From: Marinomonas aquiplantarum | GTDB lineage: Bacteria; Pseudomonadota; Gammaproteobacteria; Pseudomonadales; Marinomonadaceae | Direction of reading: 5' to 3' | NCBI RefSeq assembly: GCF_003314975.1 | Contig: NZ_QNRF01000002.1 | Coordinates: forward strand, 248,001-312,000 | Length of the DNA: 64,000 nucleotides | In this document: positions 1-9,365 of the stretch, piece after piece | Numbering within the stretch: position 1 is the first letter of the stretch | How the letters are laid out: each line of letters starts with the position of its first letter | Translations under genes and position numbers: made by a program | Notes under the pieces: generated by a model | Seen by the model: only the letters and a program-made list of their open reading frames with translations | Database searches by the model: none | Told to the model about the DNA's origin: nothing

Positions 1-1081
1 TGCTGCTGATGGAATGTTCATCGGCACCATGCAGTATTTCCAAGTTATCATCAAAAGCGGCCAACCAAGGCGCCATTTTTTCTTCTTCTGTACCCGGTAA
101 AAAGCCAATGTCCTCGGCCATTGGTGGTGTTGATCTTGCCACAATGATTTTATTAAAACGTTTTTCTTCCATGGTGACTTGTAAGCCATAGGCAAGTGCC
201 AATAGGGTTTTACCTGAGCCTGCTGGCCCTGTCATGACCATCAGATCAGAGTTCTCATGGCGCAGTAAATAAAACGCCATAGCTTGCTCTAAATTGCGAG
301 GGTGAATGCCCCAAAAATTTTGGTTCATCAAGTGCTGTTTGTTTATATCCAATAAATACACATAGTCATGATCAATGTTTACCACAAAGCCAATAAAGTC
401 TTCCTCATCAATGATGAACATATTTAAGTGGATGCTTTCGAGTAATGACTTGCTGATGACATGGACAGTATGACGGCCATGGGCTTCGGTTTTGACGCTG
501 TCGACACTTGACCAAAAGCTGCCTGTAAACTCAATGTAACCTTTGGTCATTAGATCGAGATCATCAAGTACCTTATCTTTTCGATAGTCCTCGACACGCT
601 CTAGCCCTGAGCCTTTGGCTTTTATGCGCATGTTAATGTCTTTGGTAACGAGACACACAGAAGACCTTAGATGTGTTGCCTGCAGACTTAGAGCAACATT
701 AATAATGCGATTGTCATTGGCATGGTCATGATTGCCATTGAGAAATGGAATGTTATCGGTTGCTGTGATCTGTTGGTCTGGGAAAATGGCGAGTGAGCCT
801 TCACAGCTTTTTGCTTGTTCGTTTGAGTTTGTGCTCTTATCTAGCGTGTGAATAGGGACGCCGGCTTGGAGTTGCCTTGGGGTGGCATCACCGACGATCT
901 TGTCTATGGTGTTAATGGCGAGTCTTGCTTCGCGGCTGACGTCTTTGTCACGCCGGTCTTTGATTATGTCTAACTCTTCCAGCACCGTCATAGGGATGAC
1001 GACCATGTGCTCGGCGAAAGCGTAAATGGCTAATGGATCATGCAATAGTACATTGGTGTCGAGAACGTAGATTTTTTCCAT
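1..1081 (-). CDS. PIN-domain/PhoH-family ATPase, 3' end outside window
   Basis: The reverse-strand frame opens with ATG at 1081 and runs off the left edge, giving about 360 residues of a family usually near 460. The N-terminus (VLDTNVLLHD) is a PIN-type nuclease domain with its first acidic residue. The PhoH ATPase part follows, with Walker A (GPAGSGKT) encoded near 210-235. PIN-PhoH proteins are thought to couple ATP hydrolysis to RNA unwinding and cleavage; the substrate here is unknown. A GGGAG Shine-Dalgarno sequence lies 9 bases before the ATG. The gene is downstream of rpoD on the same strand but separated from it by a terminator, so it probably has its own promoter. Confidence 0.88.
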   Translation of the reverse strand, partial: MEKIYVLDTNVLLHDPLAIYAFAEHMVVIPMTVLEELDIIKDRRDKDVSREARLAINTIDKIVGDATPRQLQAGVPIHTLDKSTNSNEQAKSCEGSLAIFPDQQITATDNIPFLNGNHDHANDNRIINVALSLQATHLRSSVCLVTKDINMRIKAKGSGLERVEDYRKDKVLDDLDLMTKGYIEFTGSFWSSVDSVKTEAHGRHTVHVISKSLLESIHLNMFIIDEEDFIGFVVNIDHDYVYLLDINKQHLMNQNFWGIHPRNLEQAMAFYLLRHENSDLMVMTGPAGSGKTLLALAYGLQVTMEEKRFNKIIVARSTPPMAEDIGFLPGTEEEKMAPWLAAFDDNLEILHGADEHSISS

Positions 1082-1388
1082 AGACGATGACTCCCATAAT
1101 GTGAGTAAAGTTTGCTGATGAGAAAGAAACGATTTCGAAAGGGTTGTGCAGATTTAGCAAGAGATACGATGTTGGAACGATGTTGGTGGTTTGTAAAAAT
1201 GCAGGTGACGAGATGAATGAGAGTGTAAAGCTTACTTCTGCACGCAACTGGGCAGATGTGAGAAAGGTAATTGTTTGGATAACAACGATTTCTGAGCAAG
1301 CTAAACCTCACTGTCTTTATCCATACTCTAATTAGAGTGTATGACAGTTTTGTTGCTGTTGCTTGTATTATTTGAAGTATGAGGCAAT
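1082..1388. other. Intergenic region upstream of the PhoH gene, with 14-bp palindrome
   Basis: No credible gene is seen; the short frames here lack ribosome sites and family features. It should carry the promoter of the reverse-strand PhoH gene. A perfect palindrome ACTCTAATTAGAGT sits at 1325-1338, the symmetry of a dimeric regulator site. A related but imperfect element lies in the putative rpsU promoter at 6208-6230. No promoter could be assigned with confidence. Confidence 0.4.
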
Positions 1389-1418
1389 AAAAAAGCCGCT
1401 AATCATAGCGGCTTTTTT
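1389..1418 (-). terminator. Rho-independent terminator of rpoD
   Basis: AAAAAGCCGCTA and TAGCGGCTTTTTT pair around a four-base loop, 15 bases past the rpoD stop. T-runs occur on both strands, so it may work in both directions. It closes the rpsU-dnaG-rpoD operon. Confidence 0.9.
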
Positions 1419-1433
1419 CGAAACGAATGAAAT

Positions 1434-3272
1434 TTATTCGTCTAGGAAGCTTCTCAAGTGCTCTGAGCGGCTTGGGTGGCGTAGCTTACGCAACGCTTTT
1501 GCTTCGATCTGACGAATACGCTCACGTGTTACGTCAAACTGCTTACCGACTTCTTCCAGAGTGTGATCTGTGTTCATGTCGATACCAAAACGCATACGCA
1601 GTACTTTGGCTTCACGGGCTGTCAAGCCAGCAAGAACAGTGGTCGTTGATTCACGCAAACCTTCAATGGTAGCAATGTCGATTGGTGATTCAGCGCCATC
1701 GTCTTCAATGAAATCACCTAGGTGCGAATCTTCATCATCGCCAATAGGGGTTTCCATTGAGATTGGCTCTTTAGCAATCTTCAATACTTTGCGAATCTTG
1801 TCTTCTGGCATGTCCATGCGCGCCGCCAATTCTTCCGGCGTTGCTTCACGACCCATCTCCTGCAGCATTTGACGAGAAATGCGATTCAGTTTGTTGATGG
1901 TTTCGATCATGTGAACCGGAATACGAATGGTTCGAGCTTGGTCAGCGATCGAGCGCGTAATGGCCTGACGAATCCACCATGTGGCATAAGTCGAGAACTT
2001 GTAACCACGACGATATTCGAATTTATCAACGGCTTTCATAAGGCCGATGTTGCCTTCTTGAATCAGATCCAAGAATTGTAAGCCACGGTTAGTGTATTTT
2101 TTCGCAATCGAGATAACCAAACGTAAGTTGGCTTCTACCATTTCTTTCTTAGCACGACGAGCGCGAGTTTCACCAATCGAAATACGACGGTTGATCTCTT
2201 TTAATTCTGCAATCGTTAGGCCTGTGTCTTTGGAAACAGCACGCAATTTGCGCTGACTACGCATAAATTCCGCTTCGTTTTCTTCCAACGCTGCAGAGTA
2301 GTTTGCATTAGCCGAAATTTGCTCTTGAAGCCAATCTGGGTTGGTTTCATTACTCGGAAAACGTTTCAAGAATTCTGTTCTTGGCATGCCAGATTTACGA
2401 ACACAAACTTGCATGATCAGTCTTTCTTGTTCACGCACTTTTTCCATGCGTGAACGAACTCGATCGATCAATTCGTCGAACAGTTTAGGAACCAGTTTGA
2501 TTGGCGCAAACGCAATGCTAAGCTCTTCTTGTTTGCTTTTTACAACAGAATCTTGGCGGTCACGAGTTTCAAGCAATACTTTTAGCTCGTCATAAATGCG
2601 AGCAATTTCGTTGAAACGTAATGCGGTTTCTTCTGGATCTGGGCCGTTATCGGTTTCTTCTTCGCTTGAATCTGAATCGTCATCATCATCGCTGTCAGCG
2701 TCATCCGCTTCCTCTTCAATAGGAAGTTCTTCCGCTAACTCTTCAAAAACGGGCTCTTCACCATCGCCATCAATAAAGCCACTGAAAATATCGCTTAGAC
2801 GACCTTCTTCCTCTTGGACCTTTGCGTATGCATTGAGCAATACATCAACGGCACCAGGGAAGTAAGAAATCGCAGCCATTACTTCACGCGTACCTTCTTC
2901 GATACGTTTGGCAATGGCAATCTCGCCGGCGCGAGTTAGTAGCTCCACTGTGCCCATTTCACGCATGTACATACGCACTGGGTCAGTTGTTCTGGTGATG
3001 TCCCCTTCTACAGCAGCAAGGGCTGCGGCAGCTTCTTCAGCGGCCGCTTCATCTGTCGTGTCGCCTTCTTCCATAAGAAGGCTTTCTTTGTCTGGAGCGT
3101 ACTCGGAAACCGTGATGCCCATGTCATTGATCATGGCAATGATTTCTTCGACCTGCTCCGGGTCAGAAAGGTCATCAGGCAGGTGGTCATTAACTTCGGT
3201 AAAAGTTAAATAACCCTGTTCTTTACCTTTGGCGATCAACTCTTTAAGACGTGACTGTTGAGTGTCTGGCAT
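1434..3272 (-). CDS. rpoD: RNA polymerase primary sigma factor RpoD (sigma-70)
   Basis: The 612-residue product is normal for a gammaproteobacterial sigma-70. It directs core RNA polymerase to housekeeping promoters. Region 1.1 lies at the N-terminus ([17 protein letters not shown]), region 1.2 near 95-130 ([12 protein letters not shown]), regions 2.1-2.4 around 365-440 ([18 protein letters not shown], then ATWWIRQAI), and region 4.2 ends the protein ([20 protein letters not shown]). The non-conserved region between 1.2 and 2 contains an acidic stretch at about 170-216 with five consecutive Asp. The start ATG gives the expected family N-terminus. It is the last gene of the macromolecular-synthesis operon, 114 bases after dnaG, a gap large enough for an extra promoter as in E. 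coli. Confidence 0.98.
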   Translation of the reverse strand: MPDTQQSRLKELIAKGKEQGYLTFTEVNDHLPDDLSDPEQVEEIIAMINDMGITVSEYAPDKESLLMEEGDTTDEAAAEEAAAALAAVEGDITRTTDPVRMYMREMGTVELLTRAGEIAIAKRIEEGTREVMAAISYFPGAVDVLLNAYAKVQEEEGRLSDIFSGFIDGDGEEPVFEELAEELPIEEEADDADSDDDDDSDSSEEETDNGPDPEETALRFNEIARIYDELKVLLETRDRQDSVVKSKQEELSIAFAPIKLVPKLFDELIDRVRSRMEKVREQERLIMQVCVRKSGMPRTEFLKRFPSNETNPDWLQEQISANANYSAALEENEAEFMRSQRKLRAVSKDTGLTIAELKEINRRISIGETRARRAKKEMVEANLRLVISIAKKYTNRGLQFLDLIQEGNIGLMKAVDKFEYRRGYKFSTYATWWIRQAITRSIADQARTIRIPVHMIETINKLNRISRQMLQEMGREATPEELAARMDMPEDKIRKVLKIAKEPISMETPIGDDEDSHLGDFIEDDGAESPIDIATIEGLRESTTTVLAGLTAREAKVLRMRFGIDMNTDHTLEEVGKQFDVTRERIRQIEAKALRKLRHPSRSEHLRSFLDE

Positions 3273-3386
3273 TCGACAACCTATCGTTTGAAATTCAATT
3301 GAAGTTTTGCAAGCCGCATATTATAACAAAATCAATGAGTTTTATCCACTTAATCCTGTCTTATTTGAGTGATTTTTAGACAGTCT

Positions 3387-5360
3387 TTATGACTTTTTCT
3401 GTCTAATTAAATCCATCAAATTTCTGAGTTCTTGCTTGGTGTTCGTATCCTTAATGGATTCATTACCTTTATTTTTCAAGCGTTCAATGCTGTTATTTAA
3501 TCCTAGGTTACGTTCTAGGGTGGAAACCATATCCAGTACTTCTTGCTTAGCATTAGTGATTTTTTGCTTGGTTGCGGCATCTTGATGGTTTAAAAGATCA
3601 ACAATTGGCTGATATGTGATACTTTCCGCTAATTCTCCCAGTAGGTGCCCCGCGTTTTTTTCTGGGTATTTTGCGAAATATCTCCATATTTTACCGAAGA
3701 TTTTTAATTCGTCACTGGCCTGATTGATGATCGGATCAGGGAGGTCGATGTGTTGTGCAATGTGAGGATGCAATAACAGGCATAAAGAGGCTTGTTTTAT
3801 TTTGCTCAAACTAGACGGGGCGGGTGGAAAATAAGCCTCATCTTTTTGTTTATTGAATTTGCCTTTTTTCTTATAGCCAGTCTTGCTGGTTTGTGGCGTG
3901 TATTCGTGATTGCTATATGGTGCGGAATCATAATCCCCATAGGGCGAAGCGGGGTAGTCATCATAATCATGATGCGGTACGTCATGGGTTGGATAATCAT
4001 AATGCTCCATTTCACCGGTGGTGCTGGAGGTGTCTTTGTCGTAGCTTGGCTTTACCTTGGGTAAGGATGTGTGTCCCAGCGTGTCGCTGTCAATGCCAGA
4101 TTGTTCACTTAACTGCTTTATCAAAATTGAGCGAAATGTCAGCTCTTTCGGAATTTGTTGAATCATGCTCATGGCATTTCGAGCAAATTGAGCTTCCCCT
4201 TCTTCGTCTGCAAGAGTGACTTGATTTCTAGCATGATCAAACAGCACATGGGAAAGTGAAGCGCTGTCTTCTAAGCGCAAATTGAAGGCGTCTTTACCTT
4301 CTTTACGTACTAAGGAATCCGGGTCTTCTCCTTCTGGTAGAAATAAGAAGCGCAGTTGTTTTTCATCCTGCATGACAGGAAGGGATGCCTCTAAACCTCG
4401 GATTGCCGCAGAGCGGCCTGCTTTATCACCGTCAAAGCAGAGGATGACTTTGCTCACCAATTTAAAAAGTTTGCGTATGTGCTGACTATTGACGGAGGTG
4501 CCTAAGGTGGCGACCGCATTGGTAATACCGTGTTGAGCTAATACGATGACGTCCATATAGCCTTCAACAACAATAATTTGATCGAGATTTTGGGTGTTTT
4601 GTTTGGCTTCAAATAAACCATACAGTTCTTGGCTTTTTTGAAAAACAGGGGTTTCTGGCGAATTTAAATATTTAGGTTTTTCGTCACCAAATGCACGGCC
4701 ACCAAAACCAATAACACGACCACGTGAGTCTCGTATAGGGAAGATGATACGATCTCGAAAGCGGTCGTAGTAATGGCCAGGCTGATCTTTTTTCTCAATC
4801 AGCATGCCGCCACGATACAGTTGTTCCTGATGTTCGGCTCTGGTACCAACCGATTTAAGAAGATTGTCCCAACCACTTGGCGCAAAGCCTAACCCAAACA
4901 CCTTGGCAATTTGCCCGGACAAGCCGCGTTCTTTGGCGAGGTAATCTGTCGCTTTGAGCTTGTCTGGGTGTTCGATTAACTGACGTTGGTAAAAGGTCGC
5001 ACTTTCAGAGAGCCGCTTAAGTAACTCGGCATTCTGCTCATAGCGATCCGGTGCACCTTGCTCCCTAGGGACTTCCATGCCAGCGTCTTTAGCGAGCACT
5101 TCTATGGCGTCAACAAAGTCGAGATGGTCATGTTCCATCACAAAGGAGATGGCGTTGCCGCCTGCACCACAACCAAAGCAATAATAAAATTGTTTGTTGG
5201 GGTTTAAGCTAAAAGAGGGGCTTTTTTCATTATGAAAAGGGCAAAGCGCACTGTAGTTTTGCCCAGTTTTTTTTAGGCTGATACGGGACGACACCACATC
5301 GGTTAAGTCGGTGCGAGCTAATAACTCGTCAATAAACTGATCAGGTATGCGTCCCGCCAT
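3387..5360 (-). CDS. dnaG: DNA primase DnaG
   Basis: DnaG makes RNA primers for replication and binds DnaB helicase. The zinc-binding domain shows C40, H43, C61 and C64. The RNA polymerase core follows, with the Toprim catalytic acids in VVEGYMD (E266) and FDGDKAG (D310, D312). The C-terminal helicase-binding domain begins near residue 515. At 657 residues it is about 75 longer than E. coli DnaG (581). The extra length is a linker at about 440-510 with 11 tyrosines plus many Asp, Pro and His, presumably disordered. The start follows the yqeY stop by a few bases, so the genes are co-transcribed. Confidence 0.98.
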   Translation of the reverse strand: MAGRIPDQFIDELLARTDLTDVVSSRISLKKTGQNYSALCPFHNEKSPSFSLNPNKQFYYCFGCGAGGNAISFVMEHDHLDFVDAIEVLAKDAGMEVPREQGAPDRYEQNAELLKRLSESATFYQRQLIEHPDKLKATDYLAKERGLSGQIAKVFGLGFAPSGWDNLLKSVGTRAEHQEQLYRGGMLIEKKDQPGHYYDRFRDRIIFPIRDSRGRVIGFGGRAFGDEKPKYLNSPETPVFQKSQELYGLFEAKQNTQNLDQIIVVEGYMDVIVLAQHGITNAVATLGTSVNSQHIRKLFKLVSKVILCFDGDKAGRSAAIRGLEASLPVMQDEKQLRFLFLPEGEDPDSLVRKEGKDAFNLRLEDSASLSHVLFDHARNQVTLADEEGEAQFARNAMSMIQQIPKELTFRSILIKQLSEQSGIDSDTLGHTSLPKVKPSYDKDTSSTTGEMEHYDYPTHDVPHHDYDDYPASPYGDYDSAPYSNHEYTPQTSKTGYKKKGKFNKQKDEAYFPPAPSSLSKIKQASLCLLLHPHIAQHIDLPDPIINQASDELKIFGKIWRYFAKYPEKNAGHLLGELAESITYQPIVDLLNHQDAATKQKITNAKQEVLDMVSTLERNLGLNNSIERLKNKGNESIKDTNTKQELRNLMDLIRQKKS

Positions 5361-5364
5361 AAAA

Positions 5365-5811
5365 TTAGCCTAGTTGTGCTTTCACTTGTTTGCTGATTTG
5401 TCCCATGTCGGCACGGCCTTGCACCTGAGGTTTTACAATGGCCATTACCGCGCCCATTTGCTGCATTGAGCTGGCCCCAGTTTCTTCAATTGCCGCTTTC
5501 ACAATGGTAGCAATTTCTTCGTCTGTCAATTGGGTTGGTAAGAACTCAGAAATAATGGCTAGCTCATCTTTTTCTATTTGTGCTAGGTCGTCACGGCCGC
5601 CATCGGTAAATTGTTGGATCGAATCTTTACGTTGCTTATTCATCTTATCCAGAATGGCGATCACTCTAGCATCATCTAATTCAATACGTTCATCGACTTC
5701 CACGCGTTTGCATTCCGCTAAAATAGTGCGAATGACAGTAACGCGGTGTTTTTCTTTTGCGCGCATGGCGGTTTTTAAAGTATCGGAGATGTGTGCTTTT
5801 AATTCTGACAT
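5365..5811 (-). CDS. YqeY-like GatB/Yqey domain protein
   Basis: A 148-residue helical protein beginning MSELKAHISDTLKTAMRAKE, matching the stand-alone GatB/Yqey family, which resembles the tail domain of the GatB amidotransferase subunit and may bind tRNA. Its cellular role is not established. I start it at 5811 rather than the frame's first ATG at 5835, because an AGAGG ribosome site sits about six bases before 5811 and the upstream ATG falls against the rpsU terminator. It lies between rpsU and dnaG, a common arrangement in Pseudomonas relatives. Confidence 0.9.
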   Translation of the reverse strand: MSELKAHISDTLKTAMRAKEKHRVTVIRTILAECKRVEVDERIELDDARVIAILDKMNKQRKDSIQQFTDGGRDDLAQIEKDELAIISEFLPTQLTDEEIATIVKAAIEETGASSMQQMGAVMAIVKPQVQGRADMGQISKQVKAQLG

Positions 5812-5835
5812 GGGAGCCTCTTGGATGTTAAACAA

Positions 5836-5866
5836 AAAAAACGGCTAGTTTTAAACTAGCCGTTTT
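5836..5866 (-). terminator. Terminator/attenuator between rpsU and yqeY-dnaG-rpoD
   Basis: AAAAACGGCTAGTTT pairs with its complement around a tiny loop and is followed by a T-run on the reverse strand. In E. coli a partial terminator after rpsU lets S21 be made in excess over primase and sigma; position and form here suggest the same use. Confidence 0.88.
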
Positions 5867-5934
5867 TATAAACCTAAACACAAGAAAGGTCTAGGTGTTT
5901 GTTCTCTAGTGGATTTGCCAAATGGCAGATCGGC

Positions 5935-6150
5935 CTAGTACAAACGTTGGAATTTTTTCTGCTCGCGAGAAACTTTCTTAGCGTGACGTTTAACAGCAGC
6001 GGCTGCAGCACGTTTGCGAAGAGTTGTTGGTTTTTCGTAGCATTCACGACGACGAACTTCAGCCAAAACGCCTGCTTTTTCACAAGAGCGCTTGAAGCGA
6101 CGTAGAGCGATGTCAAATGGTTCGTTATCTTTTACTTTAACTGCTGGCAT
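5935..6150 (-). CDS. rpsU: 30S ribosomal protein S21
   Basis: The 71-residue basic protein begins [20 protein letters not shown] and ends in an Arg/Lys-rich tail, as S21 does. S21 sits on the 30S platform and helps translation initiation. The frame stays open 38 codons upstream, but the conserved N-terminus fixes the start at 6150. It is the first gene of the rpsU-yqeY-dnaG-rpoD operon and is divergent from tsaD, the classic gammaproteobacterial arrangement. Confidence 0.97.
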
Positions 6151-6205
6151 GTTTTTACCTTTAATAATCTGTTTTAAGTTTAAGTTATTCACAAAAACGG
6201 CGTGC

Positions 6206-6233
6206 ATAATACTCCTAATTAAAGAGTATTCAA
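6206..6233 (-). promoter_or_regulatory. Putative sigma-70 promoter of rpsU with internal inverted repeat
   Basis: On the reverse strand, TTGAAT (6228-6233) and TATTAT (6206-6211) are 16 bases apart, about 56 bases before the rpsU start. The spacer is dominated by the inverted repeat AATACTC/GAGTATT (6208-6214 and 6224-6230), placed where a repressor could block polymerase. Prediction by eye. Confidence 0.45.
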
Positions 6234-6258
6234 AGCGCGTATTTGTTAGACAGAGTTG

Positions 6259-6313
6259 GGCCAAACAATTTGGCCGATTTTTCTAACCCTGGACAGACAA
6301 TATGTTTGTCTGT
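6259..6313. repeat. Two inverted repeats in the rpsU/tsaD divergent region
   Basis: GGCCAAA-caa-TTTGGCC (6259-6275) and ACAGACAA-tatgt-TTGTCTGT (6293-6313) are both perfect. They lie between the divergent genes, so they could be operators or transcript hairpins. Neither fits a LexA box (CTGT-N8-ACAG). Confidence 0.5.
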
Positions 6314-6398
6314 TGATGTCTGTTTTATGTCATAGGGTGTTTGGAAGTGTTCACTTATCAAATAAGCGCCAAACGAGAAAAATCACCTGCCTTTTAAT

Positions 6399-6427
6399 TT
6401 AAACATTGAAAACGCGCGCATTATAAT
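6399..6427 (+). promoter_or_regulatory. Putative sigma-70 promoter of tsaD
   Basis: A perfect TATAAT at 6422-6427 has TTAAAC 17 bases upstream. It would start a leader of about 80 bases before tsaD. Confidence 0.45.
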
Positions 6428-6514
6428 GACTTTATACGTCTATGTCCAGTGGCATCTGCCATGCTCTGTCGTTCTAGGGTACAATGTCGGCAAATTACAG
6501 ATGAGATTGGTTTG

Positions 6515-7561
6515 ATGAAAGTATTGGGTCTTGAAACCTCTTGTGACGAAACCGGCATTGCCATTTATGACACCGAGAATGGTTTGTTGGCGCATAAGAT
6601 TTATTCGCAAATCGCGCAGCACGCTGAATATGGTGGTGTTGTGCCTGAGCTAGCATCACGGGACCATGTGCGTAAAACCTTGCCTTTAATTGATGAAGTG
6701 TTAGCGGATGCGGGCATTACTAAGAAACAACTAGACGCCGTTGCGTTTACGAGTGGACCTGGGCTAGTGGGTGCTTTGATGGCGGGGGCGACGATTGGTC
6801 GTTCTCTGGCCTATGCGTTGGGAATTCCAGCCTTGGGTGTGCATCACATGGAAGGGCATTTATTAGCGCCTATGTTAGAAGAGTCGCAACCTGAAATGCC
6901 TTTTATTGCATTATTGGTTTCTGGTGGTCATACCCAGCTGGTTAGAGTGGATGGTATTGGAAAATATAAATTACTAGGTCAGTCTCTGGATGACGCCGCG
7001 GGTGAAGCGTTTGATAAAGCAGCAAAAATGATTGGTTTACCTTATCCTGGTGGTCCGCAAATTGCGGCATTAGCGAAGCAAGGCAATACTGCATCAGGTT
7101 TAAAATTCCCTCGTCCAATGACAGACAGACCAGGTCTGGATTTTAGCTTTAGCGGCTTGAAGACAGCATTTTTAACTGCGGTGCATGAAGCCCTTGATGA
7201 TGACCGATGCGATGAACAATTTAAAGCCGATGCCGCTTTGGCGTTTGAAACAGCTGTGGTTGACACCTTAGTCATTAAATGTCGTCGAGCATTAGAAAGT
7301 GAAGGCTTAAAGAGCTTGATCATCGCCGGTGGTGTCAGTGCTAATCAAAGATTACGTGAGCAGTTGGAAAGTCAGCTGAAAAAGATCAAAGCGAGTGTGT
7401 TTTATGCGCGTCCTGAGTTCTGTACAGACAATGGTGCCATGATCGCCTATGCAGGAGCACAACGTTTATTGGATGGGCAATCTTCAGAATTGAATTTGTC
7501 CATTCGGGCTCGTTGGCCGTTGGCCGAGTTGCCACCACTTAAGGAGTTGGCAAATGTCTGA
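6515..7561 (+). CDS. tsaD: tRNA N6-adenosine threonylcarbamoyltransferase TsaD
   Basis: TsaD, with TsaB and TsaE, transfers threonylcarbamoyl to A37 of tRNAs reading ANN codons. The 348-residue product begins [14 protein letters not shown], the nucleotide-binding start of the Kae1/ASKHA family, and has the metal-binding HMEGH motif (H111, H115). The start at 6515 is chosen from this conserved N-terminus; the frame also runs 22 codons upstream. It is divergent from rpsU and overlaps folB by 8 bases. Confidence 0.97.
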   Translation: MKVLGLETSCDETGIAIYDTENGLLAHKIYSQIAQHAEYGGVVPELASRDHVRKTLPLIDEVLADAGITKKQLDAVAFTSGPGLVGALMAGATIGRSLAYALGIPALGVHHMEGHLLAPMLEESQPEMPFIALLVSGGHTQLVRVDGIGKYKLLGQSLDDAAGEAFDKAAKMIGLPYPGGPQIAALAKQGNTASGLKFPRPMTDRPGLDFSFSGLKTAFLTAVHEALDDDRCDEQFKADAALAFETAVVDTLVIKCRRALESEGLKSLIIAGGVSANQRLREQLESQLKKIKASVFYARPEFCTDNGAMIAYAGAQRLLDGQSSELNLSIRARWPLAELPPLKELANV

Positions 7562-7913
7562 TTTGGTATTCATTGAAGGTTTGAAAGCAAAAGCCGTGAT
7601 TGGTGTTTATGATTGGGAAAAAAACATTCAACAAGATCTGCTATTGGATTTGGAAATGGAGCACGATAATCGTTTGTCAGCGGCCACGGATGATCTTAGC
7701 AAGACGTTAGATTATGAAGCCATTTCAAATTACATTTTAGCCTATTGCTTAGAGCATCAGTTTGAATTAATTGAAACCTTAGCCGAGCGTCTATTGGCGG
7801 ATTTAGCGGCTACTTTCCAATTGCAGGCAGTGCGCTTAGTACTGCGTAAGCCGACCGCGGTCGCGGCTGCTGATGCCGTGGGCGTGAAGCTGTATCGCCG
7901 GTTCGCGGATTAG
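7554..7913 (+). CDS. folB: Dihydroneopterin aldolase FolB
   Basis: FolB cleaves 7,8-dihydroneopterin in folate synthesis. The 119-residue product has the family opening ([17 protein letters not shown]) and the LETLAERL-like helix near 80 that supplies the catalytic region. Its start overlaps the tsaD stop by 8 bases, implying translational coupling. It converges with cca, and a strong hairpin lies just after its stop. Confidence 0.95.
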   Translation: MSDLVFIEGLKAKAVIGVYDWEKNIQQDLLLDLEMEHDNRLSAATDDLSKTLDYEAISNYILAYCLEHQFELIETLAERLLADLAATFQLQAVRLVLRKPTAVAAADAVGVKLYRRFAD

Positions 7914-7926
7914 TCTTGTTGCTTCC

Positions 7927-7967
7927 CTATTGTTTCAAGGTGAAGCAGCATCACCTTGAAACAATAG
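7927..7967. repeat. Perfect 17-bp inverted repeat at the folB/cca convergence
   Basis: CTATTGTTTCAAGGTGA and its exact complement are separated by seven bases. The hairpin covers the cca stop codon and its last codons. No T-run follows on either strand, so it is not a standard intrinsic terminator; it may protect 3' ends or be a dispersed repeat. Confidence 0.85.
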
Positions 7968-9041
7968 AGGGGAGTTTAGGGCGGCTAGATTGCGAACACG
8001 TTCCTGTTTTAGCGCTTCGCCTAATTCCGCGCCAGCATAGCCTTGCTTGATAAGGCTGGCTGCATTCACTTTGGCGATTGTGTTTCTTAAGGTGAGCCAA
8101 TCTTTCAGGTTAGTTTGCGTGATTAGGCTGACTACCTGAATTAGCTTTTCAAACGGTTGCGGCTTTTTAATGGCGTTGACCGACATGAGCCAAGCTTCCC
8201 AATTCTCCGCCATCATACAGACTTGTCTATTTTCTAGAAAATCCCTAACTTGCTCAGCCAAAAGTTTGTATTGATTTGGGCAGCGAAGTGTTTGATGCAG
8301 TGCTTTTAAGTCTTGTAGTTGTGTGTGCCGACAGATGATTGCCCAACGTTGAGTATTTGTCAGTGACCTTAATGCGTCTTCTGAGTTGTCTTGCTCCGAC
8401 CACGTCAGATTTGAAAATAATATTGGCATGGCGTTGGCTTTTGCCAGCACTTTGAAAAAAGTTTGTGGGTGGTCAGTTGCTAAGGCTTTTTCTAATTCTC
8501 GCCATATTCTTTCAGGGCTAAGACTATTGAGTTCGCCTGAGTCGCTAATTTGTTGCATTAATGACATGGTTTCGTCAGCGACGTTAAAGCCAAAGGATTG
8601 AAAGCGAGCAGCAAATCGTGCCACTCGTAAAACGCGTAATGGGTCTTCGACGAAAGCATTGGAGACGTGCCGTAACAGGCGATCGTGAAGGTCTTGTTGG
8701 CCATGAAACGGGTCGATAAGTTGACCTTCTTCGTTTTGTGCGATGGCGTTAATGGTTAAGTCCCGCCTTTCAAGGTCTTCTTCTAGGGTGATGTTGGGCG
8801 AGAAGTCACAGATAAAGCCTGTGTAGCCTTGACCTTGTTTTTTTTCCCGGCGGGCGAGAGCGTATTCTTCTTTGGTTTTTGGGTGCAGGAAAACGGGGAA
8901 TTGTTTGCCGACTTGTTGAAAGCCTTGTTGTTCAAGTTGCTCTGGCGTAGCACCTGTCACTACCCAATCTTGATCAATCACAGGGAGCTTGAGTAGGCGG
9001 TCACGGACGGCGCCACCAACCAGATACACTTGATATGACAT
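7935..9041 (-). CDS. cca: CCA-adding tRNA nucleotidyltransferase
   Basis: This class II nucleotidyltransferase builds or repairs the CCA end of tRNAs. The N-terminal catalytic domain shows GGAVRD (9-14) and the metal-binding pair D23/D25; RRDLTINA and [15 protein letters not shown] follow. At 368 residues it is shorter than E. coli Cca (412). The stretch where the E. coli enzyme has its HD phosphohydrolase motif reads [12 protein letters not shown] instead, so the 2',3'-phosphodiesterase activity is probably absent. Its ATG directly abuts the glpE stop, making it the last gene of the lptD operon. Confidence 0.95.
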   Translation of the reverse strand: MSYQVYLVGGAVRDRLLKLPVIDQDWVVTGATPEQLEQQGFQQVGKQFPVFLHPKTKEEYALARREKKQGQGYTGFICDFSPNITLEEDLERRDLTINAIAQNEEGQLIDPFHGQQDLHDRLLRHVSNAFVEDPLRVLRVARFAARFQSFGFNVADETMSLMQQISDSGELNSLSPERIWRELEKALATDHPQTFFKVLAKANAMPILFSNLTWSEQDNSEDALRSLTNTQRWAIICRHTQLQDLKALHQTLRCPNQYKLLAEQVRDFLENRQVCMMAENWEAWLMSVNAIKKPQPFEKLIQVVSLITQTNLKDWLTLRNTIAKVNAASLIKQGYAGAELGEALKQERVRNLAALNSPLLFQGDAASP

Positions 9042-9365
9042 TTATGCTTGGCCTGTCTCACACTGCTCAGGAAACATAGCGCTCCACTGGCTGAAACCGC
9101 CATTTAGGGAGTAAACCTGTTTAAAGCCTTGGGAGGCAAGGTATTCTGCGGCACCCTTGCTGCTGTTGCCATGGTAGCAGCAGACGATGATGGGCCGTTC
9201 TTTGTCGGTATCGTCAATAAATTCTTGTACATTGTCATTGTTTAAGCTGATGGCATTTGTCATGTGACTTGTCTGATAGCTAGCAAGGTCACGGATATCT
9301 ACAATGGCGGCGTTTTCTTCCAAAATGGGAAGGGCGTCTGCGATATCGATACAAGTATAAGTCAT
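9042..9365 (-). CDS. glpE: Thiosulfate sulfurtransferase GlpE (single-domain rhodanese)
   Basis: The 107-residue protein is a single rhodanese domain with the active-site loop CCYHGNSS; C63 is the expected persulfide-forming cysteine. Length and loop match E. coli GlpE (108 residues). Such enzymes move sulfane sulfur from thiosulfate to cyanide or thiols; the physiological acceptor is unknown. The start at 9365 overlaps the apaH stop in an ATGA junction; the earlier TTG at 9389 is less likely. Confidence 0.92.
   Translation of the reverse strand: MTYTCIDIADALPILEENAAIVDIRDLASYQTSHMTNAISLNNDNVQEFIDDTDKERPIIVCCYHGNSSKGAAEYLASQGFKQVYSLNGGFSQWSAMFPEQCETGQA

Noticed and set aside
2341-3213. Several forward frames of 80-100 codons across rpoD
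   Set aside because: Ser-rich shadows of the acidic reverse-strand rpoD; no ribosome sites.
6293-6313. ACAGACAA/TTGTCTGT near rpsU as a LexA site
   Set aside because: Half-site order is ACAG...CTGT, opposite to the LexA consensus CTGT-N8-ACAG.
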